NCBI RefSeq assembly: GCF_002811475.1
Contig: NZ_NPDL01000008.1
Coordinates: 62,001-126,000 of the forward strand
Reading direction: 5' to 3'
Length of the DNA: 64,000 bases
From: Leptospira hartskeerlii
GTDB lineage: Bacteria; Spirochaetota; Leptospiria; Leptospirales; Leptospiraceae
Below the pieces are notes generated by a model. The model was given only the letters and a program-made list of their open reading frames with translations, ran no database searches and had not been told where the DNA came from. Shown piece by piece: positions 26,789 through 35,570 of this stretch; the first letter of the stretch is position 1, and each line of letters opens with the position of its first letter. A program made the translations under genes and the position numbers.

Positions 26789-27325
26789 CTACTGAATCGT
26801 CAAAGGAAGAAATCCAGCGTCCGCACCAATTGTCAGACCGGATGTTTGGGAAGTCACTTCTCCACTCACGCTATAACGTATTATGCAAGATCCAGGATTA
26901 ACCGTACTAAAATTCAAATTACTTATTGGATTATACGGAGGACTAAAAGTAAAAGGCCAAAAATTCGGAGAAGTACCGGAAGGACAAGAAGATACGTCTA
27001 TATCAAAACCGACTGTCACATCATTGCTTGTCCAATCTGAGGGAACCGTTCTAAGACCTACTTGGTACGTTGCAGTTGCGCCCGCAGTTACGGATAACAC
27101 CACCGGAGTAAATACGAGTAATGAATTACCTCCTCCTGTTACTAAGGAAAGTAATGCGACTGCTGCCTTCTCAGGATCCTTTTTATCTTCTTCCGAAAGA
27201 CCTAAGAACTCCTTACCTACATCTGTTCCGGTAAGCACAAGCCCACAACTTATGTTATGGGCAATGAGCATAAGGAATATAAAGCTCGTAATAAATTTAT
27301 TTCTAAGGCAAAGAGAGATTCGCAT
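26789..27325 (-). CDS. Leptospiral lipoprotein, paralogue of the 28315–28836 gene
   Basis: 178 residues. The signal peptide ends AHNISC, then GLVLTGTDVGKEF. After a low-complexity linker (about 55–70, ALLSLVTGGGNS) comes a beta-sandwich-like domain (about 72–178) beginning FTPVVLSVTAGATATYQVGL and ending FLPLTI. The same layout (Cys-Gly-Leu start, ELLSLxTG-like linker, FSPxxLxxxAxxxxxYxV strand) recurs in the lipoprotein at 28315–28836 beyond the intervening methyltransferase. The function is unknown. No overlap with neighbours; 102 bases separate it from the divergent methyltransferase. Confidence 0.78.
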   Translation of the reverse strand: MRISLCLRNKFITSFIFLMLIAHNISCGLVLTGTDVGKEFLGLSEEDKKDPEKAAVALLSLVTGGGNSLLVFTPVVLSVTAGATATYQVGLRTVPSDWTSNDVTVGFDIDVSSCPSGTSPNFWPFTFSPPYNPISNLNFSTVNPGSCIIRYSVSGEVTSQTSGLTIGADAGFLPLTIQ

Positions 27326-27427
27326 GATTTATGTTTAATAATAAATTTATTGAAAAAGCAAGCCTTAAAATCGGATCAGGTTCCCATTTTATGTCGGAAA
27401 ACCTCGTAAACCACCGATCCTTATAGT

Positions 27428-28297
27428 ATGCAATCTATTCCCTGCAATACTTGTTCTAATTCTGAATTCACTCCGCTCTTCTCCAAAGCCAGTCCCAAAG
27501 GAGAGATCTTTCAAATAGTAGAATGCAAAAAATGTAAATTGGTTCAGGTCAATCCTCAACCTAGCTTAGAAGAAGTTTCCAAGTATTATGAAGATTCTTA
27601 CTTCACCCAAAGAACGGACAGAGGTTACGATAATTATTATTCAGAAGAAACTAAAAAGGAGATCGCAAGAGTATTTAATCTGAATCTGAAAGATCTAGGA
27701 TTTTTCGATTGGGAAAGAATGTTAGGTTCCGAAAGATCCGCGTTAGATGTAGGATGTGCTGCCGGTTATTTTTTAGATTATCTAAAAAACAGAAACTGGA
27801 AAACAAAAGGTTTAGATATCGCAAGCGGACCTGTTCGTTTTGCAAAAGAAACTTTAGGTTTAGATGTGGAGCAAAAAGATTTTCTGACCTGGGACTTGGA
27901 CGGAAAAGAAAAATTCGATCTGATCACTCTTTGGGCAAGTATAGAACATCTGCATCACCCGAAAGAAACACTTCAAAAAATCCTAAGACATTTAAAGCCA
28001 GGAGGAAGAATGATCCTTTCTACCTGTAGATACGGAGTTCTTGCAAAATACCTGGGACCGAAGTGGAGATATTTGAACGTTCCGGAACATCTCTATTATT
28101 ATAGTTTGCCAGGCATTATTTCTTTAGGAAATGAATTGGGTTATATTCCGCTCGGCCATATCTCTTACGGGAGCGGTCTGACTGCAAAAAAAGGATCCGG
28201 GATCTTTTATAAAACTTCTAAGAAGTTTGCAGATTGGGCGGTCAAAAAATTTGACCAGGGTGATATGATGGCAGTTTGTTTCGGAGTGGCGAGGTAA
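27428..28297 (+). CDS. Class I SAM-dependent methyltransferase with N-terminal zinc-ribbon
   Basis: 289 residues. An N-terminal metal-binding ribbon has two CxxC pairs (C6/C9 in IPCNTCSN and C34/C37 in [15 protein letters not shown]), followed by a YYEDSYF segment. The Rossmann methyltransferase fold starts at [15 protein letters not shown] (motif I) and continues with KGLDIASG (acidic end of strand 2), [14 protein letters not shown] (motif IV region) and [11 protein letters not shown] (post-motif). This architecture is typical of methyltransferases of the Methyltransf_23 type, some acting on sugar or polyketide intermediates. The substrate is not predictable. The gene stands alone between two minus-strand lipoprotein genes. 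Confidence 0.88.
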   Translation: MQSIPCNTCSNSEFTPLFSKASPKGEIFQIVECKKCKLVQVNPQPSLEEVSKYYEDSYFTQRTDRGYDNYYSEETKKEIARVFNLNLKDLGFFDWERMLGSERSALDVGCAAGYFLDYLKNRNWKTKGLDIASGPVRFAKETLGLDVEQKDFLTWDLDGKEKFDLITLWASIEHLHHPKETLQKILRHLKPGGRMILSTCRYGVLAKYLGPKWRYLNVPEHLYYYSLPGIISLGNELGYIPLGHISYGSGLTAKKGSGIFYKTSKKFADWAVKKFDQGDMMAVCFGVAR

Positions 28298-28314
28298 TTC
28301 TCTTGGAGCCCGGA

Positions 28315-28836
28315 TTATGGGGTTACGGTTACGCTTAAATTTCCGAGGTTAGTTCCTACACTCGGAAGTCCGGATCCGATGGCCGTATCCACAATATGCG
28401 ATACTTCGCCCGTTCCGGTAATAAAACAGTTAAAAGAAACATCGGCAAAAGTCACAGGGTACTGGTCGTCATTAAATACAGCGAACACTCCTTCTTGTGG
28501 AGCGCAAGACATTATCCCATTCCAGACCAGATCGATACGTAACTCCCCTGTGCCTGAACCTGGCCAGTAATGAACAGTAATATCATATGCTGCTTTTCCC
28601 GTTGAGGCGGAAAACGTCAAAGGAGAAGGAGAAAAACTAAGTAAACCGCCCGAATTCCCGGTTAACAAACCTAGGGTAACCAACATCGAATTGTTATTAT
28701 TATCTTGAGATGCCTTAGCAACCTCTTCTTCGGCTTGGTAGCCTAAAGCGAGCCCACAATCCAAAACCAGGATCGCAAACAATAATATTATAAATTTATA
28801 AAGTATAGAATTGAATAAAAGACGGCAAGATAACAT
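28315..28836 (-). CDS. Leptospiral lipoprotein, paralogue of the 26789–27325 gene
   Basis: 173 residues. The signal peptide ends ILVLDC, giving a mature start CGLALGYQAEEEVAK. An Asn-rich linker (DNNNNS) leads to LVTLGLLTGNSGGLLSFSPS and a beta-rich domain with three cysteines (about 85–173) ending LGNLSVTVTP. Layout and several strand sequences parallel the lipoprotein at 26789–27325, so the two probably arose by duplication and then diverged widely. The function is unknown; it is likely outer-membrane anchored. Confidence 0.76.
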   Translation of the reverse strand: MLSCRLLFNSILYKFIILLFAILVLDCGLALGYQAEEEVAKASQDNNNNSMLVTLGLLTGNSGGLLSFSPSPLTFSASTGKAAYDITVHYWPGSGTGELRIDLVWNGIMSCAPQEGVFAVFNDDQYPVTFADVSFNCFITGTGEVSHIVDTAIGSGLPSVGTNLGNLSVTVTP

Positions 28837-28932
28837 TTGCGAATTCCCTTAGCAGTATGATAAGCGAATATAAGGTCTATACACAAGTAGGATTTTTGTA
28901 ACGGTTAAATTTATTGACCGAAAACGAGAAGC

Positions 28933-28956
28933 AGCATCCCTCGAAGGAGGGATGCT
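28933..28956 (-). terminator. Strong stem-loop, probable terminator
   Basis: A 10-bp perfect stem AGCATCCCTC (28933–28942) / GAGGGATGCT (28947–28956) with a GAAG loop. It lies just past the stop of the minus-strand lipoprotein gene at 28966. The T-run that follows on the minus strand is poor, so termination efficiency is uncertain. Confidence 0.6.
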
Positions 28957-28965
28957 TTCATATTA

Positions 28966-29697
28966 TTAATGTTTTTCTTTGCCGGGTTCCTTTGCTGGAG
29001 GAGTATCTTTTACTTTGATAATCTTAGTGGCGAAGATCACCTTATATACTTCCTTTTTTAAAAGAGTAAACTCATGCTTTTGCCCGTTTGAATCTTCCGT
29101 TTCCAATTTAAGAGAGTCCACATCTTGTCCCACTACTCTCGCTTCGGTTGTTTTACCGGTTCTCAGAATGATCATACTGTAATTTTTGCCGGCATGTTCC
29201 GCTGGACTTGTTTTATCCAAATACTTACGTAGAGCATCTTCTAATTCTCTTTCGGTTTTGGAAAAGAACTCAGCATGAGCCTTCGTTCTTTCTTCCTCGA
29301 AGAATTTTTCGTATTGGTCTCTATGAACGAATCTGGTTCCCAAATCACATTCGTTAACTGTTACTTTATAGAATACTATAGTGCTGAAAAAACCAGTAAG
29401 CACATTCGCAGCTGCCTGCCACCAATTTACGGAATGTTCTGCGAAGTAGACCTTACCTTCTTTCTTTTCTATTTCTATATCCCTCGAACCGGGGATACGC
29501 CAGAGACCATAGACAGCGAACCAACGATTATAATGAGTTAGTTCCTCGCAGGGTTTACTTCCTGTTTCCAGGCCTAGTTTATCTTCTCCAGCGAATTCTA
29601 TTCTTTTATCTAAAGTACAGTTTTGGAGAAGTAATGCGGTTATACCGATCAGGGTAATAATTTTACAAAAATTCGAATATCGTCTACTTGGAAGCAT
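28966..29697 (-). CDS. Lipoprotein of unknown function
   Basis: 243 residues. The signal peptide ends ALLLQNC (lipobox). The mature protein contains HYNRWFAVYGLWRIPG (about 56–71), a hydrophobic stretch ANVLTGFFSTIVFYKVTV (about 96–113), a charged helical middle (KTERELEDALRKYLDK) and a beta-like end (GKTTEARVVGQDVDSLKLET, LLKKEVYKVIFATKIIKV). The WFAVYGL(W)…-type segment is reminiscent of small Bor/TRL-like surface lipoproteins, but I am not sure of the family. A strong stem-loop follows the gene. Confidence 0.76.
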   Translation of the reverse strand: MLPSRRYSNFCKIITLIGITALLLQNCTLDKRIEFAGEDKLGLETGSKPCEELTHYNRWFAVYGLWRIPGSRDIEIEKKEGKVYFAEHSVNWWQAAANVLTGFFSTIVFYKVTVNECDLGTRFVHRDQYEKFFEEERTKAHAEFFSKTERELEDALRKYLDKTSPAEHAGKNYSMIILRTGKTTEARVVGQDVDSLKLETEDSNGQKHEFTLLKKEVYKVIFATKIIKVKDTPPAKEPGKEKH

Positions 29698-29739
29698 ACG
29701 ACATGTTCAATACGCTATAATAACGTAATCAAATCTATT

Positions 29740-30234
29740 TTAATTCTGTCCGATTTTTTTTGGGGAAAGCGTAGAAGTTTTTCTGCTCTTAGGATCTGCG
29801 GTTATAGCCACCGGCCATAAGGCCTTCTTCTGAGGTTTGTCCTTGAACAACCTTACGAAAAAGTAAAATGGTACTGCGATTGCCAAAAATAGAAAAAGGT
29901 ATCTGGGAAGAGTGGATTCTAAAATGGATTCGCGTATTAAGCCTAAGGCACGTCCCTCATTTTCCGGGATCTTATTGCGATAATCGGAGCCGTATTCATA
30001 GGCATATACTTTTAACTTCAGGCCTCTCCAAGCCTTTTCGATCGGATTCAATCTATTCTCGTATGCAAATTCCGAACTAACCCGATCTAATTTTAATACG
30101 CTACCGAGCATTGCGCTGATCAGAAAAAAGCAGAATGGAATTCCCACCAGAAGCAGGAACAAAGGAGAAGAAGATCTTTTACTTGAAGGGACCTTCTTCA
30201 CTTGTTTTTTATTCTTCGGATTCACTGAACTCAT
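29740..30234 (-). CDS. Two-span membrane protein of unknown function
   Basis: 164 residues. A basic N-terminus (about 1–24, Lys/Ser-rich) precedes a first membrane span (about 25–46, LFLLLVGIPFCFFLISAM), an extracytoplasmic loop of about 70 residues (LKVYAYEYGSDYRNKIPENE), a second span (about 113–129, LFLFLAIAVPFYFFV) and a basic tail. No family was recognised. The ATG at 30232–30234 is used; a GTG directly before it is an equal alternative. Confidence 0.65.
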   Translation of the reverse strand: MSSVNPKNKKQVKKVPSSKRSSSPLFLLLVGIPFCFFLISAMLGSVLKLDRVSSEFAYENRLNPIEKAWRGLKLKVYAYEYGSDYRNKIPENEGRALGLIRESILESTLPRYLFLFLAIAVPFYFFVRLFKDKPQKKALWPVAITADPKSRKTSTLSPKKIGQN

Positions 30235-30340
30235 CACCTAAAACTTTGACTGTGCAGACACACTGTCCTTCTCTATTAGTATCGAACGAAAGTCCTTGCT
30301 TTTCCAAGGAGTTTTTCTAAGGTTCTAAAGAATTGCAAAC

Positions 30341-31027
30341 ATGCGACATATTCGTTTCCTTCTTCTAATCTTATTAGCCTCCTGCACCACCGTGGGATTC
30401 CATAAAACTTCAGTGAGAGATACCTACGAATACGGAAAAATGAAATTTATCCGAGTATGCGTATGGAAAGATGAAAACGTCTCGGCAGAGAGAATGGACT
30501 ATCTATTCGATTCTTGGAATGAAGAATTAGTCCTCTATAATCTACAGGCAAAGGTCGCTCAAGTAAAAGATTGGAAAAGACCTGGATGGACCGGAAAAGC
30601 GATTATGGAAGAACTCTATAAAGCGGAATTGCCGGACGGTTGCGATCGTATCTTGGCATTGGCAGGAGTTAGAGTTTCGGATATCGCATACGAATTTGCC
30701 TCTTATATTTTAGCATTATTCTTTATTCCCACATTCGAAGTTTTAGGAGCAGTGGATAGCCCCACAGGAAGCAGAGGATTTGTTCTAGCTCATACTGCAT
30801 CTCTTGGACATTTGCTCGTAGGTGGCGCCGCGAGCACTATGGTTCACGAAGGATACCATTTACTAGGATGTGGACACGCATTCTATCTTTCAGAATGTTA
30901 CGGACAGATCCGAGATCTAAAAGCAACTTCCGAAATCGCGGGCGATTCCTTTTTTCCAGTCACATATCCTGGCGGAGGATTTATCACCTCTCGAAAACAA
31001 TTGAATTATTTCTTTTTAGGACGTTAA
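30341..31027 (+). CDS. Lipoprotein with a complete metzincin zinc-protease motif
   Basis: 228 residues. The signal peptide ends LLLILLASC, a perfect lipobox with Cys15. Residues 169–179 read HEGYHLLGCGH, matching HExxHxxGxxH: the three His would bind Zn2+, Glu170 would act as base, and Gly176 marks the metzincin turn. Upstream lie beta/helix segments consistent with a small protease domain (DRILALAGVRVSDIAYEF). Archaemetzincin-type enzymes have a further Cys pattern after the third His; here ECY follows nine residues later, so that assignment is doubtful. Predicted to be a membrane-anchored peptidase facing the periplasm or surface. Downstream eamA starts three bases after its stop. Confidence 0.8.
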   Translation: MRHIRFLLLILLASCTTVGFHKTSVRDTYEYGKMKFIRVCVWKDENVSAERMDYLFDSWNEELVLYNLQAKVAQVKDWKRPGWTGKAIMEELYKAELPDGCDRILALAGVRVSDIAYEFASYILALFFIPTFEVLGAVDSPTGSRGFVLAHTASLGHLLVGGAASTMVHEGYHLLGCGHAFYLSECYGQIRDLKATSEIAGDSFFPVTYPGGGFITSRKQLNYFFLGR

Positions 31028-31029
31028 AC

Positions 31030-31953
31030 TTGCAGTCAACTCTTGTTTCTAGATTTAGTGAAGAAACCTTAGGGTATCTATACGCTCTGGCAGGAACAGT
31101 ATTATTCTCCTCTAAAGGAGTGATCGTTAAACTAGTTTATAAATTTGGAATAGACTCAGTCACTGTTTTGGCACTCAGAATGATATTTGCCATTCCATTT
31201 TTCGCATTTGTTCTCTACCAAGAATCCACTAAAAATTCGGACAAGCCTATTACTAGAAAAGATTACGGCATTGTAGTTTCACTTGCATTCATAGGTTATT
31301 ATATGGCCAGCTTTTTCGATTTTTGGGGACTGGAATACTTATCGGCCTCCATGGAAAGACTGGTATTATTTACGTTTCCAGCGCTCGTTCTTCTTTTAGG
31401 ATCTGTTTTTTTAAAGAAGAAGGTTCACAAGATCGAGATCTACTCTGTGGCGCTCACATACTCAGGCATCTTATTGGCATTTTTACCTGATGCAGAAGCC
31501 CAAGGAAGATCTGCTTGGATCGGGGCTGTCTTAGTATTTCTTTCCGCACTGGCCTACGCAGTTTATCTAATAGGAAGCGGACAAATGATCCCTAAACTGG
31601 GTTCTCGAAAATTCACCGCACTTTTGATGATCTGGTCCGGAATTTTTGTGCTCATCCATTTCTTTTCTACGAAGAATTATAAAATCCTAATACACCAACC
31701 GTGGCAAGTCTATGGCTACGGATTTGCATTGGGATTTTTGACCACAGTCGTGCCTGCATTCTTAACCACCGCAGGGATACAAAGAATAGGTTCGAATAAG
31801 GCGTCCATCGCTGGAAGTGTCGGCCCAGTATTTACTTTATTTTTAGCGGCGATTCTTTTGGGAGAGATCATCACCTGGGAGAATATTATCGGAACTGTAG
31901 TAGTTCTTTCAGGAGTTTTTCTATTAGGAAGAAAGAAGAAGGTCTTGGAGTAG
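31030..31953 (+). CDS. EamA/DMT-superfamily transporter
   Basis: 307 residues with ten predicted membrane spans and two EamA repeats (about 15–145 and 160–302). The first repeat begins LGYLYALAGTVLFSSKGVIV and the second begins WIGAVLVFLSALAYAVYLIG; the end reads LFLAAILLGEIITW, all typical of the drug/metabolite exporter family. Substrate unknown. I place the start at TTG 31030–31032 with AGGA nine bases upstream; the open frame reaching back to 30868 lies inside the previous gene. The two genes are three bases apart, so they are probably cotranscribed. Confidence 0.9.
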   Translation: MQSTLVSRFSEETLGYLYALAGTVLFSSKGVIVKLVYKFGIDSVTVLALRMIFAIPFFAFVLYQESTKNSDKPITRKDYGIVVSLAFIGYYMASFFDFWGLEYLSASMERLVLFTFPALVLLLGSVFLKKKVHKIEIYSVALTYSGILLAFLPDAEAQGRSAWIGAVLVFLSALAYAVYLIGSGQMIPKLGSRKFTALLMIWSGIFVLIHFFSTKNYKILIHQPWQVYGYGFALGFLTTVVPAFLTTAGIQRIGSNKASIAGSVGPVFTLFLAAILLGEIITWENIIGTVVVLSGVFLLGRKKKVLE

Positions 31954-31963
31954 TTAGGGATCC

Positions 31964-33694
31964 TCAGCCGTTAATATCGATCACTAACATCGCCATATCG
32001 TCTCCGAACACTCCTTCTGAAAATTGAAATACTTCCGAAACAACCTGATCCAAATATTCATCTAAATTCCCAAGATCTCTATGTTGAAGCAGAATGTCCT
32101 GGAATCCTGGAAGATCTAATATCCTACCTTCCGCATTGAATACTTCGTACATTCCGTCAGAGTAGAATACTATTCTATCACCTTTTTGTAATTTAATAGA
32201 TTCGTTAAAATATTCGATAGAATCGAAGATCAAAAGAGGAAGATTCATACCTTTTAGTTCCATCTTCTCTTCTCCCCTAAACAGAACGATAGGAGGATGC
32301 CCCGCATAAGAATAGACCAACTTTTTTTCTAAAGGAAAAAATCTAGCCCAGACCGCAGCGATATGATGCTCCACCACCATCGGCTTTAGATCTTTCACAA
32401 ACTGTTGGATACCTTCCGCTGGAGAAAGACCTGCTTTCGCGTGATGTCTAAATGAAAGTACTGCCATCCCGGAAACCATAGCTGAAGAAATCCCGTGACC
32501 GGAAACATCTCCGAACAATATATCTAGCACACCATTCTCATGTTGGATATACGTTATGATATCTCCCCCCACTTTTTCAAAAGGCCGGAAATAACTATCC
32601 ATTTTATAAAAAGGTGAAGTAGGAAATTCTCTCGAAACCAAGGATCTTTGCGTGAGTCGCGCCAATTCCAAATCGTGATTCATTCTTTCATAAAAATCAT
32701 TCAGATCGGATTCTCTTTTTTGTCTATCGAATGCCAGGACGATCAGGTCGCCAACTAATCTCAAGATATAAATATCTTCTTCCGTCCAAAGTTTTTGGCC
32801 TTTTACCGAATCGAATCCGATAAAACCGAGCTCTTCATCTCTAGAAGAAAGACCTACCACCACCAAGGAACGAGTTCCTCTTCTTTCCAAAAGATTTCTC
32901 AAGGAAGCATGTGTAGATGGAACATTATCCAAAGAATCATAAACGACATGGCCTTTGTTGCTAATTGTGTCGTAATCCGATTTAGGAAATGTTTCTATAG
33001 GAAGATTTTGTAATAGATGGATCCTATGTTCGATTCCATCCGCGCACCATTCATTTGTGTTAGAGATGGTCAAGCCGGCGTGAGTGTATAAAAATAAAAA
33101 TGCTCTGTCCGCTCCGCAGAATTTTCCAAGTTCGCCTAACGCATGGTTCACTGCGTCCGTGGTATTCCCAGGTTCTACACTTAAAAAATATCTAGAGAGT
33201 TGGGTGAGTAAACTTTCTAACGCAATTGTTCTTTTGAGCCTGGACTCTGCGGCTCGAATGGAGGTTACGTCCTTCTGCACTCCCCAAGCGCGGAGTAAGA
33301 ATCCATTCTCCACCACTCCCAAAGCTGTGCTTAGAAAATATTTACGTTTTCCTCTTAGATCTATCTCTTCGGATTCACTGTCGTGAATCTTATAACCGGA
33401 ACGAATGAATTCGTTAATTCCGAATATATTCATCTTGTTAATCGGCCCAACAAGATCTTTTAATAGAATACCTTTGATCTCTTCCGCATTATGATACCCG
33501 TAGATCCTGGCCATAGTATCATTGCAATGAGTCAGTCTTGCATTCTCATAGATCAGCCTACACTGTTCCTCAATGGGAAGAGCAATGTCTAGAGGAGAAT
33601 CCAACTCGTAGGACCAGATCCCTTCCGGGGACCTACGAAAATAACCGTCTACCTTCTCGATCTCATCGAGTCGGGTTTTGTAATCCAATTCCAT
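31964..33694 (-). CDS. PAS–GAF–PP2C (SpoIIE/RsbU-type) serine phosphatase
   Basis: 576 residues. An N-terminal PAS-like sensor (about 20–140, ARIYGYHNAEEIKGILLKDL), a GAF domain (about 165–325, FCGADRAFLFLYTHAGLTIS) and a C-terminal PP2C/SpoIIE catalytic domain (about 355–575) with the metal-binding motifs VGGDIITYIQHENGVLDILFGD, split here as GGDIITY and LFGDVSGHGISSAMVSG, plus RIVFYSDGMYE and FGDDMAMLVID. Such enzymes dephosphorylate anti-anti-sigma factors in partner-switching systems; no partner genes are adjacent. It is cytoplasmic, with no membrane span. The start ATG has only a weak Shine–Dalgarno. Confidence 0.92.
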   Translation of the reverse strand: MELDYKTRLDEIEKVDGYFRRSPEGIWSYELDSPLDIALPIEEQCRLIYENARLTHCNDTMARIYGYHNAEEIKGILLKDLVGPINKMNIFGINEFIRSGYKIHDSESEEIDLRGKRKYFLSTALGVVENGFLLRAWGVQKDVTSIRAAESRLKRTIALESLLTQLSRYFLSVEPGNTTDAVNHALGELGKFCGADRAFLFLYTHAGLTISNTNEWCADGIEHRIHLLQNLPIETFPKSDYDTISNKGHVVYDSLDNVPSTHASLRNLLERRGTRSLVVVGLSSRDEELGFIGFDSVKGQKLWTEEDIYILRLVGDLIVLAFDRQKRESDLNDFYERMNHDLELARLTQRSLVSREFPTSPFYKMDSYFRPFEKVGGDIITYIQHENGVLDILFGDVSGHGISSAMVSGMAVLSFRHHAKAGLSPAEGIQQFVKDLKPMVVEHHIAAVWARFFPLEKKLVYSYAGHPPIVLFRGEEKMELKGMNLPLLIFDSIEYFNESIKLQKGDRIVFYSDGMYEVFNAEGRILDLPGFQDILLQHRDLGNLDEYLDQVVSEVFQFSEGVFGDDMAMLVIDING

Positions 33695-33741
33695 TCGTGC
33701 CAGGTGGCCCTTGCCATTTTTCTATTTATCGGTTGAGGCAG

Positions 33742-33769
33742 CCGGGGAATTTTCCCGGTTTTTTTATTT
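33742..33769 (+). terminator. Orphan rho-independent terminator
   Basis: Stem CCGGG (33742–33746) / CCCGG (33754–33758), extended by A–T pairs inside, then TTTTTTTATTTT. It faces the plus strand, but no plus-strand gene lies upstream between 31953 and here; the phosphatase gene runs the other way. It implies an unannotated plus-strand transcript, or attenuation ahead of the small gene at 33833. Confidence 0.75.
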
Positions 33770-33832
33770 TCTGCCCTCCCAATTTGTCCGGGGCCCGCTG
33801 TATTTTTATATCCGGACCACAAGGAGGCGCCA

Positions 33833-33970
33833 ATGAAAACCGAATATAGGAACTCGATCAACCAAGAAAAAATATCTGCTCTTGCCGAAATGCTCGCAGA
33901 CAAACTCATCGAAGAAATCCGCAAAAGAGCCTTGGAAAAACACGAAAATTTCCCAAAAGAGGCGGCATAA
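33833..33970 (+). CDS. Small 45-residue helical protein
   Basis: A short gene with an excellent ribosome-binding site, AAGGAGG at 33821–33827, six bases before its ATG, and a stem-loop GTCCGG/CCGGAC (33786–33791, 33812–33817) in the leader. The protein begins MKTEYRNSINQEKISALAEM and continues LADKLIEEIRKRALEKHENF, ending PKEAA: one amphipathic, highly charged helix of about 35 residues, with no signal peptide. It may be a small regulator or subunit. It lies 75 bases before lemA on the same strand. Codon use is like its neighbours. No family was recognised. Confidence 0.7.
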   Translation: MKTEYRNSINQEKISALAEMLADKLIEEIRKRALEKHENFPKEAA

Positions 33971-34044
33971 AACGGAATGTTGTCAGAAAAAACCGATTGC
34001 CAAGGGACATTTTACTTACAGAATTCCGCTGGTCGGAGGTGGGA

Positions 34045-34656
34045 ATGTCCCAAGGCGATTTTTTTCGGATCCGTAAAAGTTTTCTGATCGGTTTTACCGG
34101 TCTGACACTGTTTTTCACAAATTCATGCGGCTATAACACGATCCAAGTCCAAGACGAACAGGTAAAAGCTGCCTGGTCAGAAGTAATCAATATGTATCAG
34201 AGAAGAGCGGATCTCATCCCGAACCTGGTCAACACAGTCAAAGGATACGCCGCTCAAGAAAAAGAAGTATTGATCGAAGTGACTAGAGCTCGTGCCAGCG
34301 TTGGTTCCGTCCAAGCCACACCTGAAGTATTAAATAATCCTGAACTATTTGCAAAATTCAACCAGGCACAAGGGCAAATGACCTCTGCTCTATCCAGATT
34401 GATGGTAGTGGTAGAAAAATATCCGGACCTGAAATCGGACAAAAGTTTTATCGGATTACAAGCTCAATTAGAAGGTACTGAAAACAGGATCGCTGTTGCA
34501 AGAAACCGCTATATCACTTCTGTCCAAGAGTATAATATCACAGTCAGAACATTTCCGAACGTGATCACCGCTAAAATTTTCGGCTACGACGTAAAACCGA
34601 ATTTCAGCGTAGAAAACGAAAAAGAAATTTCTAAACCTCCTCAAGTCCAATTTTAA
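34045..34656 (+). CDS. lemA: LemA-family lipoprotein
   Basis: 203 residues. A signal peptide ends LFFTNSC, so this LemA is probably lipidated, whereas many homologues carry a plain N-terminal anchor. The LemA domain follows: DEQVKAAWSEVINMYQRRAD, LIPNLVNTVKGYAAQEKEV, and RNRYITSVQEYNITVRTFPN near the C-terminus, the most conserved part of the family. The protein forms a helical bundle at the membrane; the role is unclear, though LemA often accompanies TPM-domain proteins, as here. The ATG at 34045 is supported by GGAGG five bases before. Confidence 0.93.
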   Translation: MSQGDFFRIRKSFLIGFTGLTLFFTNSCGYNTIQVQDEQVKAAWSEVINMYQRRADLIPNLVNTVKGYAAQEKEVLIEVTRARASVGSVQATPEVLNNPELFAKFNQAQGQMTSALSRLMVVVEKYPDLKSDKSFIGLQAQLEGTENRIAVARNRYITSVQEYNITVRTFPNVITAKIFGYDVKPNFSVENEKEISKPPQVQF

Positions 34657-34671
34657 AACCTGGATTTTCAG

Positions 34672-35565
34672 ATGAGAAGGCTGTTCTTTCTTCCAATTTT
34701 ACTATTCTGCTCCGGGATTTTCGCAGACCAGATCCCTATACCCAAATTGGCCCACAGAGTCACTGACCTGACTTCTACATTAAGCGAAGAAGAAGTTTCG
34801 AATTTAGAAAATAAACTAAAAGACTTCGAAAAACGTAAAGGAAGCCAAGTGGTCTTGGTCATTATCCCGACAACCGGAGACGAGACTATAGAGCAATATT
34901 CCATCCGCTTAGCTGAGGATTGGAAAATAGGAAGAAAAGGAACAGCCGACGGAGTTATTTTCTTAGTCGCAAAAGACGATCGAAAAATGCGTTTCGAGAT
35001 CGGACGAGGGTTAGAAGGAGCAATACCTGACGTAACCAGCAAAAGAATACAGGTAGAATACGTTAGGCCCTTATTCAAAGAAGGTAAGTATTTCGAAGGG
35101 ATTGACCAGGGAATCGAAAAAATACTCGGTCTTATTGAAGGAGAACCTCTACCTGAGCCAAGCTCTACCAGCTACGAATCATCTAGTCCGGGAACCGAAG
35201 ATGATAATTTCGGACTTTATATAGGCGCATTGGTTGTTATAGGGATCGTAATAGGATTTTTATTCAAAAAATTGTTCAGCCTTCTCCAAGCAGGACTTGC
35301 TACATATGTAGGATATTGGGTGGGAGGATTATTAGGTTTTTCTTTAGAAGTAATGCTTCCACTTTTAGTGATCTTCTTTATACTTCTCTGTATCATCTAC
35401 ATTGCAGCCAAAAATCCAGGCTCCGGAGGTGGTGGGGGATGGTCCGGAAGTTCTTGGAGTTCCTATGGTTCCAGCGATTCGGGTTGGAGTTCCTCATCCT
35501 CAGGCGATTCTTTCAGCGGCGGTGGAGGAGATTTTAGCGGAGGGGGGTCCTCTTCGGATTGGTAA
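34672..35565 (+). CDS. TPM-domain membrane protein (YgcG-like)
   Basis: 297 residues: signal peptide (about 1–17), TPM domain (about 20–160; VTDLTSTLSEEEVSNLENKL, QVVLVIIPTTGDETIEQYSI, DRKMRFEIGRGLEGAIPD), a linker, two membrane spans (about 180–200 and 215–250) and a Gly/Ser-rich tail (about 255–297, SGGGGDFSGGGSSSDW type). This is the usual YgcG/TPM layout, with the TPM domain outside the membrane. It follows lemA by 15 bases and is followed by a second TPM gene, a common trio. In plants a TPM protein is implicated in photosystem repair, but the bacterial role is not established. Confidence 0.92.
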   Translation: MRRLFFLPILLFCSGIFADQIPIPKLAHRVTDLTSTLSEEEVSNLENKLKDFEKRKGSQVVLVIIPTTGDETIEQYSIRLAEDWKIGRKGTADGVIFLVAKDDRKMRFEIGRGLEGAIPDVTSKRIQVEYVRPLFKEGKYFEGIDQGIEKILGLIEGEPLPEPSSTSYESSSPGTEDDNFGLYIGALVVIGIVIGFLFKKLFSLLQAGLATYVGYWVGGLLGFSLEVMLPLLVIFFILLCIIYIAAKNPGSGGGGGWSGSSWSSYGSSDSGWSSSSSGDSFSGGGGDFSGGGSSSDW

Positions 35566-35570
35566 TTCTT

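Noticed and set aside
35400..35565. Repetitive GGN/TCN sequence as a DNA repeat or CRISPR-like array
   Set aside because: It encodes the Gly/Ser tail of the TPM protein; no constant repeat–spacer pattern exists.
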